Below, piece after piece: positions 20,054-25,673 of a stretch of DNA of 25,673 nt (position 1 is the stretch's first letter; the number at the start of each line of letters is the position of its first letter). The notes under the pieces were generated by a model. It did not search any database and was not told where the DNA came from. It saw nothing but the letters and a program-made list of their open reading frames with translations. This DNA is from an uncultured Eubacteriales bacterium (GTDB lineage: Bacteria; Bacillota; Clostridia; Monoglobales; Monoglobaceae). The stretch covers positions 1-25,673 of the forward strand of contig UQOT01000021.1 in the NCBI GenBank assembly GCA_900542675.1, given 5' to 3'. The translations under genes were made by a program, and so were the position numbers.

Positions 20054-21178
20054 ATGGCGGGAATATTACATATGGCGGATATGCACTTAGGCTCCGCCTT
20101 TACGTCGCGGCTCGGCGAAGGGGCGGCACAGCTTCGCCGCAGCGAGCAGTGTGCGGTATTTTCGCGTATAACAGATATTGCGCGTGAACGGGCGGACGTG
20201 CTTTTAATATCGGGTGATTTGTTTGACAGTCCCGACGTGAGCGATGAAACGATAAGCTTTGTAAAGCGCAGTTTTGCCTCAATCCCCGATACCCAAGTGT
20301 TTATAGCCGCGGGTAATCACGACCCGTTCTGCGGGGGCTCGGTCTATGAGACGCAGGACTTTGGCAGTAATGTACACATCTTCCCTGCAGACGGCGGGTA
20401 TTTTGATTTGGACGACTTAAAACTGCGTATATGCGGCGCAAGCTTTTCGGGCGCCGACGGCAGCAATATGCCGCGGCTCGGTGAGCTTAAAATGCGCGGC
20501 GGTTATACGAATATTGCGGTTATACACGGCGATATAACAGGCGGTGCTTCTATAGAGGGCAGATATAATCCCATAACTCCGCAGGAGATTGCGGAGTCGG
20601 GGTTTGACTATGCTGCGCTCGGGCATATACACGTGTTTGACGGAGTTCATAAGGATGCGGGTACGTACCGTGCGTATCCGGGAATACCCGAACCGCGCGG
20701 CTTTGACGAAAATTCGGCGCGCGGCAAGTATGGCGTGATTTATATTGAAACAGGCGGCGATGAACTGAAATTTGAGCATATAGATGTACACGAGCGTATG
20801 TATCACGTGCTTAATATAAATCTCACCCCGGACATAGCCGACAGTGAGCGGGTAACCGAGCTGATATCCGAGCGCATATCGGCCTTTGGCGCAAGCGACC
20901 TGTTTAAGATAGTGCTAAAAGGCAGGACGCCGAGCGGATTTAAGCCAAACACAGACGTTATAGCGGAGCGTTTAAAAGACTGCGCTTTCTTTGTCCGCGT
21001 TATTGACGAGACGGATACAGAGCGTGACCTCACAGCAGACCCGGTCGACAACAGCCTGCGCGCGGCTTATATACGTCTGCTCAATGAGCGCATAGCTAAT
21101 GCCGCAGATGATGAGGATAAAAGAATTGCCGAAAGGGCGCTGATTTTGGGCGTAGACGCAATAGACGGCAATTTATAG
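20054..21178 (+). CDS. yhaO: Metallophosphoesterase, YhaO/SbcD-like nuclease subunit
   Basis: A 374-residue calcineurin-type phosphoesterase related to Mre11/SbcD. Metal-binding motifs in order: MADMHLGS (Asp9, His11), GDLFD (54-58), GNHD (87-90), VIHGD and GHIHVFD. The C-terminal 150 residues resemble YhaO rather than SbcD. Its partner is the ATPase encoded 32 bp downstream, as in the Bacillus yhaO-yhaN pair, so the two likely form an SbcCD-like DNA repair complex. The ribosome binding site (GGCGGTG) is weak. It starts 14 bp after the yebC terminator, so the promoter is unclear. Confidence 0.87.
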   Translation: MAGILHMADMHLGSAFTSRLGEGAAQLRRSEQCAVFSRITDIARERADVLLISGDLFDSPDVSDETISFVKRSFASIPDTQVFIAAGNHDPFCGGSVYETQDFGSNVHIFPADGGYFDLDDLKLRICGASFSGADGSNMPRLGELKMRGGYTNIAVIHGDITGGASIEGRYNPITPQEIAESGFDYAALGHIHVFDGVHKDAGTYRAYPGIPEPRGFDENSARGKYGVIYIETGGDELKFEHIDVHERMYHVLNINLTPDIADSERVTELISERISAFGASDLFKIVLKGRTPSGFKPNTDVIAERLKDCAFFVRVIDETDTERDLTADPVDNSLRAAYIRLLNERIANAADDEDKRIAERALILGVDAIDGNL

Positions 21179-21210
21179 CGAAATAATTTGAGAAAGGAGA
21201 AACCGTGCTT

Positions 21211-23286
21211 ATGCAAATCACCGAATTGCAGCTTATAAAATTCGGGAAGTTCTTGGATTACAACATTGAATTAAGCGATGGCTTAAACGTTATTTTCGGC
21301 GAGAATGAGGCGGGTAAGTCTACGATTTTTCTTTTTATAAAGACTATGCTATACGGTCTTAAGCCAAAACGCGGCAGGGCGGGTGAGCTTAAGGACAGAG
21401 CACGGATTATTCCGTGGAACGGCGATAGGGCGGCGGGCAGAATAAAGCTCCGCTCAAATGGCAGAAATATCGAGGTTTACCGTGAGTTCAGGAAGCGTGC
21501 CTCGGGAGATATACTGCGCGTGACCGACAGTGATACGGGCGAGGATATAAAGCTCACGGGTGAGGTTGGCGAGAGCCTTTTCGGTATGAGCGAGAGTATG
21601 TTTGAGCGCACGCTTTGGATTAAGCAGGACGATGTATGTATCCGCGGCGGTGACGATGAGATAACCGCGCGGCTTATGAACCTCTTAAATACAGGCAGTG
21701 CGTCGGACGTCTCGGTCAGCGAAGCGCTCAGTTTGCTTGAAAAGCGTGAGCTGTCGCTCAAGGCGCGTACCAAGCGCAATACGATGGGCGAGATTGATAC
21801 GCTGCTTTGTGAGCGCGACGGTCTTTCGGCGCAGCTTACCAAAATAAGCAGAGAGTCAGAGGAAAGGCAGAGAAAAGCCGAGAAATTAAGAGAGCTTGAG
21901 AGAGTTATCAAAAATGCGGATATCGAGAGCGAAAAGCTAAACAGTGCCCGCAGTGCGGAGCTTGCGCGTGAGAAGATTAAGCGCGTTCGTCAGCTTGACA
22001 ACTGCTTAAAGCGCGAAATGCAGCTTGCCAACACAAGAATGTTTCAGGTGTTTAAGCATAATATAAAAGACGATACCGCTGAGCGGCTTAAAGCCGACAG
22101 AGCCGCCGTAGACGATATGGAGGTCAGAGCGTACGATATAAGCGGTAAGCTTGACGAGGAAAGGTCGGCTTTAGATAGGCGCAGCTCTGCACGGAAGGTA
22201 AAGCGGATTTTGTTTATGCTTCCGTCCATATTGTCAGTAATTGCGTGCGCGGTGTTTTTCGCACTTGGGTATATCGTATTCGGTGCGGCATGCGCAGCGG
22301 CTTCGGTGGTGTTTGGCGCGGTATATGCCGTGATTATTAAACGATATGACGTAGAGATTAAAGATATAGAAGCGCGCACCACTGAGCTTGAAACTCAGCT
22401 TAGCCGTATCAGAAGCGATATTAAATCCGCCGAAGCTCGCGTGGGAGATACGCTAAGTATCTTTGAATGTGAAAATATTACGGAATTTAATGAAAAATAC
22501 GGCATATACTGCGAGGATAAGGCGAAAATAAAAGTATGCCGCGATATATATAACGAAACCCTGGGCGGCGATGACTATGCGCATCTTAAAGCCGAGGCAG
22601 ACAGGCTGAGCAGGGATTTACCGCCGGACGCCGAATATAATAATATTGATGTTAATACAGAGAGCCGGTTAAAGGCGCTTGCAGATAAAAAGGATAATGC
22701 TTTAAAGCAGGCGGCGGAGCTCAGGCAGAGCATTGCGGATGCGGAAGGTTTGCGTACGGCGGCTGACGTCCGCGCGGAAATAGATGAAATCGACAGAACT
22801 TTAAGCGAAAAACGCAGGGAACTCAGCGCGGTGCAGCTCGCCGCAGAGTGCATGAGCGAGGCGTACACCAAGTTAAAATCGGACTACACACCGCGGCTTA
22901 ATGCAAAGACGCAGGAAGTGCTCGGTATGATGACTTTGGGCAGACACGGCAATATAAAAATTGCCGATGACTTTTCACTCAGGCTGAGCGAGAGCGGCGA
23001 CAGCGGAGAGCTTAAACAGGCGGAATTTTTCAGTATGGGTACATACAATCAGATTTATTTCGCGCTGCGGCTTTCAGTTATGTGCCTTACGGTGCCGGAG
23101 GACAAGAGAGTACTTTTTCTTGACGACTTGCTTATGACATACGACGATGAGCGCGGCAAAAGAGCGATTGATTTGCTCCTTAATCTGTGCGCCGATAACA
23201 AAATGCAGACTATAATGTTTACCTGCCACGGCAGGGACTTAGAATATATTAAGCAGACAGACAGCAGCTTAATTCAAATATCTTAA
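21211..23286 (+). CDS. yhaN: YhaN-type AAA ATPase (SMC/SbcC-like) with membrane hairpin
   Basis: A 692-residue ABC-type ATPase. Walker A is GENEAGKST (about residues 30-38), the Q-loop lies near LWIKQDDV, the signature is FFSMGTYNQIYFALRLS and Walker B is RVLFLDDLLMTYDD (about 633-646), followed by a switch His in FTCHGRD. Two coiled-coil arms flank two adjacent hydrophobic segments at about 332-373 (ILFMLPSILSVIACAVFFAL; IVFGAACAAASVVFGAVYAV), so the apex of the coiled coil should be in the membrane, as in YhaN. ATG at 21211 is preferred over GTG at 21205: homologs begin MxIxxLxLxxFGKF and AAGGAG is 11 nt away. Partner of the upstream phosphoesterase. Confidence 0.88.
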   Translation: MQITELQLIKFGKFLDYNIELSDGLNVIFGENEAGKSTIFLFIKTMLYGLKPKRGRAGELKDRARIIPWNGDRAAGRIKLRSNGRNIEVYREFRKRASGDILRVTDSDTGEDIKLTGEVGESLFGMSESMFERTLWIKQDDVCIRGGDDEITARLMNLLNTGSASDVSVSEALSLLEKRELSLKARTKRNTMGEIDTLLCERDGLSAQLTKISRESEERQRKAEKLRELERVIKNADIESEKLNSARSAELAREKIKRVRQLDNCLKREMQLANTRMFQVFKHNIKDDTAERLKADRAAVDDMEVRAYDISGKLDEERSALDRRSSARKVKRILFMLPSILSVIACAVFFALGYIVFGAACAAASVVFGAVYAVIIKRYDVEIKDIEARTTELETQLSRIRSDIKSAEARVGDTLSIFECENITEFNEKYGIYCEDKAKIKVCRDIYNETLGGDDYAHLKAEADRLSRDLPPDAEYNNIDVNTESRLKALADKKDNALKQAAELRQSIADAEGLRTAADVRAEIDEIDRTLSEKRRELSAVQLAAECMSEAYTKLKSDYTPRLNAKTQEVLGMMTLGRHGNIKIADDFSLRLSESGDSGELKQAEFFSMGTYNQIYFALRLSVMCLTVPEDKRVLFLDDLLMTYDDERGKRAIDLLLNLCADNKMQTIMFTCHGRDLEYIKQTDSSLIQIS

Positions 23287-23302
23287 TCCGGGAGGAATAA
23301 AT

Positions 23303-23656
23303 ATGACTGGAAAATTTGACAATTCAAGAGGAAATGTGAAAATTGCCAACAGAGTTATTGCGAAGATTGCGGGATATATCGCGACAAAGAGCTACGGCGT
23401 TGTCGGAATGGCTGCACTCGGCGGCAAGGACGGTATAAGCCGGCTTTTAAAGCAGGACCAGATGGACAAGGGCGTCAAGATTAAGATGACCGAGGACGGT
23501 ATAGAGATTTCTCTCTATATCATCGTTGAGTATGGCACTAACCTGAGCGCCATCGGTGAGGTAATACGCAGCAGCGTCAAATACCGTGTTGAGGAGATGA
23601 CGGGGCTTGACGTCTCGCTCGTTGACGTCAATGTTGTCGGTATGCGTGTAAATTAG
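23303..23656 (+). CDS. Asp23/Gls24-family envelope stress protein (YloU-like)
   Basis: A 117-residue Asp23 protein: GNVKIANRVIAKIAGYIATK, SYGVVGMAALGGKDGIS, ISLYIIVEYGTNLSAIGEVI and VDVNVVGMRV are the family's conserved runs. Members gather at the inner membrane and affect the cell-wall stress response. GGAGG lies 8 nt before the ATG. Placed directly before fakA/yloV as yloU is in B. subtilis. Confidence 0.93.
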   Translation: MTGKFDNSRGNVKIANRVIAKIAGYIATKSYGVVGMAALGGKDGISRLLKQDQMDKGVKIKMTEDGIEISLYIIVEYGTNLSAIGEVIRSSVKYRVEEMTGLDVSLVDVNVVGMRVN

Positions 23657-23681
23657 TCGGTTTTGGCAGAGGGAGAGAACA

Positions 23682-25364
23682 ATGAGAGAATTAAATAATG
23701 CTTTAGACGGCAAAGCGGTAAAGGCAATGATTATCTCGGCGGCAAACAGCATTAAAGCGGAAGCCGAAAAAATCAATGATATGAATGTCTTTCCCGTTCC
23801 CGACGGCGATACGGGCACAAATATGTGTCTGACGTTTACTGCGGCGGCAAAGAGCGCGGCGGCGCTTTCGGATAATGAAAAGCCTGCGAAAATCCTTGAA
23901 ACGCTTGCAAAGGCGGCGCTAAGAGGCGCGCGGGGAAACTCGGGCGTAATTCTGTCGCAGATTTTGCGCGGACTTCACGGCGGCGTTAAAAATGCGGATA
24001 AAATCGGCGTAAGCGAGATTAAAGACGCGGCGGTCAGTGCCCGCGATGTAGCGTACCGTGCGGTTATGAAGCCGACAGAGGGTACAATCCTTACTGTCGT
24101 GCGCGAGATGGCGGAGTTTGCTGAGAGCAGCTATACCGAGTATGACAGCGCGCCCAAATTTATTGCAGCTATATTGGATGCAGGTGATAAGAGCCTTAAA
24201 AGCACGCCTGAGATATTGCCCGTCTTAAAACAGGCGGGAGTTGTTGACGCGGGCGGAATGGGGCTTATGACGCTGCTGCGCGGCGCGGCGGAGGGGCTGA
24301 GCGGTGATGCTCCCGCGGAGCTTGATTTTGCTGAGCCTTCGGGCGGTTTAGGGGCGGCTGCCGCTTCGGGAGCCGAGCTTGAAACCTCGGATATTAAGTA
24401 TCGCTATTGCACCGAGTTTTTGATTAACAAGGACGGACAGAGGGGTATAGCGCAGTTCACCGCGGCAATCAGACCGAAGGGCGACTGTATGCTTGTAATC
24501 GATGACGACGAGATAGTTAAAGTCCATATCCATACAAACCACCCGGGCTTTGTGCTTGAACAGGCGATTAAGCTTGGTGAGCTTACAAACCTCAAAATCG
24601 ATAATATGAAGTATCAGCATAACGAGAAGATAAGAGAGCAGGGCGAAGCCGCTGCGGACGAGGGCGAAATACTGAGCTTCGGCGGCGGAAACGCAAACAT
24701 ATATGATAAGAAATACGCCGCAGTCGCCGTTGTTTCGGGCAGCGGTATGGAGGAGCTTTTTAAAAGCCTTGACTGCGATAAGATAATTTCGGGCGGTCAG
24801 ACGATGAACCCGAGCACGGAGGATATTTTAAGCGCGGCTAAAGAAACGGGAGCCGAGAACGTCTACGTCCTTCCGAACAACAAGAACATAATTTTAGCGG
24901 CTCAGCAGGCGGCTGAGCTTGCGGACGCAAACGTGATTGTTATACCGACCCAAAATATGCCGCAGGGAATTTCTGCGCTCTCCGCGCTTGACCGTGATGC
25001 GGAGATTGACGAAAACACGTGCATTATGACCGAGATGGCAGAGGGCGTTAGATGCGGGCAGATTACATATGCCGCGCGCGACACGCGTATGAACAGCCTT
25101 GACATACACAAAGGCGATGTTATGGCAGTCGAGGGCAGTGAGGTGCTGTTTGTCGGTATGGATACAGAGGAAGTTGCGCTCAGGCTTGCGGAAAGATTAA
25201 TAAGTAAGGATACAGGCGTTGTCTCGGTATACTGCGGTGAGGACGCCGACGAGAGCGAGGCTGAGACTATTGCCGAAAAGCTTGAAAAAAAGTATAAGGA
25301 TATTGACGTAAGCGTCAACGTCGGCGGGCAGGCAGTGTACAGCTATATCATAGCCGCAGAGTAG
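23682..25364 (+). CDS. fakA: Fatty acid kinase catalytic subunit FakA (YloV, DAK2-like)
   Basis: A 560-residue protein. The N-terminal DhaL/DAK2 ATP-binding domain (residues 1-200) shows NVFPVPDGDTGTNMCLT (Mg-ATP aspartates), GARGNSGVILSQILRG and KPTEGTILTVVREM, with AGVVDAGGMGL at its end. A linker of Gly/Ala precedes the middle domain beginning YRYCTEFLINKDG, and the C-terminal domain includes MNPSTEDILSA and VLPNNKNIILAAQQAAELAD. In Staphylococcus, FakA phosphorylates fatty acids held by FakB (DegV-type) proteins for entry into phospholipids. Homologs in this location were long called DAK phosphatase or YloV. No fakB is in this window. The ribosome binding site is GAGGGAGAG about 8 nt upstream. 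Confidence 0.93.
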   Translation: MRELNNALDGKAVKAMIISAANSIKAEAEKINDMNVFPVPDGDTGTNMCLTFTAAAKSAAALSDNEKPAKILETLAKAALRGARGNSGVILSQILRGLHGGVKNADKIGVSEIKDAAVSARDVAYRAVMKPTEGTILTVVREMAEFAESSYTEYDSAPKFIAAILDAGDKSLKSTPEILPVLKQAGVVDAGGMGLMTLLRGAAEGLSGDAPAELDFAEPSGGLGAAAASGAELETSDIKYRYCTEFLINKDGQRGIAQFTAAIRPKGDCMLVIDDDEIVKVHIHTNHPGFVLEQAIKLGELTNLKIDNMKYQHNEKIREQGEAAADEGEILSFGGGNANIYDKKYAAVAVVSGSGMEELFKSLDCDKIISGGQTMNPSTEDILSAAKETGAENVYVLPNNKNIILAAQQAAELADANVIVIPTQNMPQGISALSALDRDAEIDENTCIMTEMAEGVRCGQITYAARDTRMNSLDIHKGDVMAVEGSEVLFVGMDTEEVALRLAERLISKDTGVVSVYCGEDADESEAETIAEKLEKKYKDIDVSVNVGGQAVYSYIIAAE

Positions 25365-25395
25365 TATTTATGTGAATTTAAAGGGGTGAATACCG

Positions 25396-25673
25396 ATGCT
25401 TCTGAGTGATAATGTGCAGTATTTAAAAGGTGTGGGTCAAAAGCGCGCCGAGCTGTTTCACAAGATAGGGGTATTCAGTGTGCGCGATTTGCTGTATCAC
25501 CTTCCGCGCGGCTTTGAGGACAGAACGCGCATATGTCCGATTTCGGATTTGGTTGAGGGCGAGAGCGTATGCGTGCGCGGCGTGCTCGCTATGGGGCTGC
25601 GTACCTTCCGTGCGAGAAACGGTATGCGGGTTTCGCAGACACGTGTAGCGGACGGCAGCGGCGCAATGCAGAT
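25396..25673 (+). CDS. recG: ATP-dependent DNA helicase RecG (5' part only)
   Basis: The first 92 codons of recG, cut by the right edge. The wedge-domain start is plain: LLSDNVQYLKGVGQKRAELF, followed by IGVFSVRDLLYHLPRGFED and RTRI, the RecG KGVGxxxAexLxxLGIxTvxDLLxxxPrRYxDR pattern. RecG remodels stalled forks and Holliday junctions. AAGGGGTGA lies 6 nt before the ATG; 31 bp separate it from fakA/yloV, so they are probably one operon, as in B. subtilis. Confidence 0.95.
   Translation, partial: MLLSDNVQYLKGVGQKRAELFHKIGVFSVRDLLYHLPRGFEDRTRICPISDLVEGESVCVRGVLAMGLRTFRARNGMRVSQTRVADGSGAMQ

Overview
The window looks like a chromosome segment from an endospore-forming member of the class Clostridia (Firmicutes). 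Three things support this: the gene order (spoIIAA-spoIIAB-sigF followed by spoVAC-spoVAD-spoVAEb; yabP-yabQ-divIC-yabR; an Asp23 gene-fakA/yloV-recG run), strong purine-rich ribosome binding sites, and AT-rich spacers between moderately GC-rich genes. I cannot name a genus. Nearly all of it is conserved housekeeping and sporulation DNA. The clear exception is an AT-rich insert at about 1.4-4.4 kb.

Layout. 1-1.4 kb: the 5' part of a radical SAM gene and a lipoprotein gene, both on the minus strand. 1389-4385: a compact restriction-modification island bounded by a 21-bp direct repeat. It has two DNA methyltransferase genes on the plus strand, converging on a minus-strand pair made of an XRE/C-type regulator and an HNH endonuclease. 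4.4-5.3 kb: spoVT, whose 3' end is partly duplicated around a hairpin-rich insert, then a 66-bp near-perfect palindrome. 5.3-8.2 kb: lepA-hemW on the minus strand. 8.4-11.9 kb: the forespore sigma-F operon and the spoVA dipicolinate channel genes. 11.9-12.5 kb: a small unknown gene behind inverted Spo0A boxes. 12.5-12.8 kb: a probable 6S RNA. 12.9-15.4 kb: rsmD-coaD, a coiled-coil gene and a MecA-like adaptor gene. 15.5-17.5 kb: yabP-yabQ-divIC-yabR. 17.5-18.9 kb: an NfeD/SPFH pair. 18.9-19.25 kb: a repeat-filled spacer. 19.2-23.3 kb: yebC and a YhaO/YhaN nuclease-type pair. 23.3 kb to the end: the Asp23 gene, fakA/yloV and the start of recG.

How the parts work together. Several genes serve the spore programme: SpoIIAA/SpoIIAB/SigF start forespore transcription, SpoVAC/D/E load dipicolinic acid, SpoVT tunes late forespore genes, and YabP/YabQ act in coat or cortex formation. 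Promoter-like sites fit this: GTATA-N17/18-AATAATA before spoVT and spoVAC resembles sigma-G, and inverted TTTGTCGAA boxes resemble Spo0A sites. The island looks like a self-contained Type II, probably Type IIS-like, system with its own regulator and operators. It has been dropped into the promoter region between the lipoprotein gene and spoVT. It is the most unusual part of the window. All family assignments come from reading motifs by eye; no database search was run.
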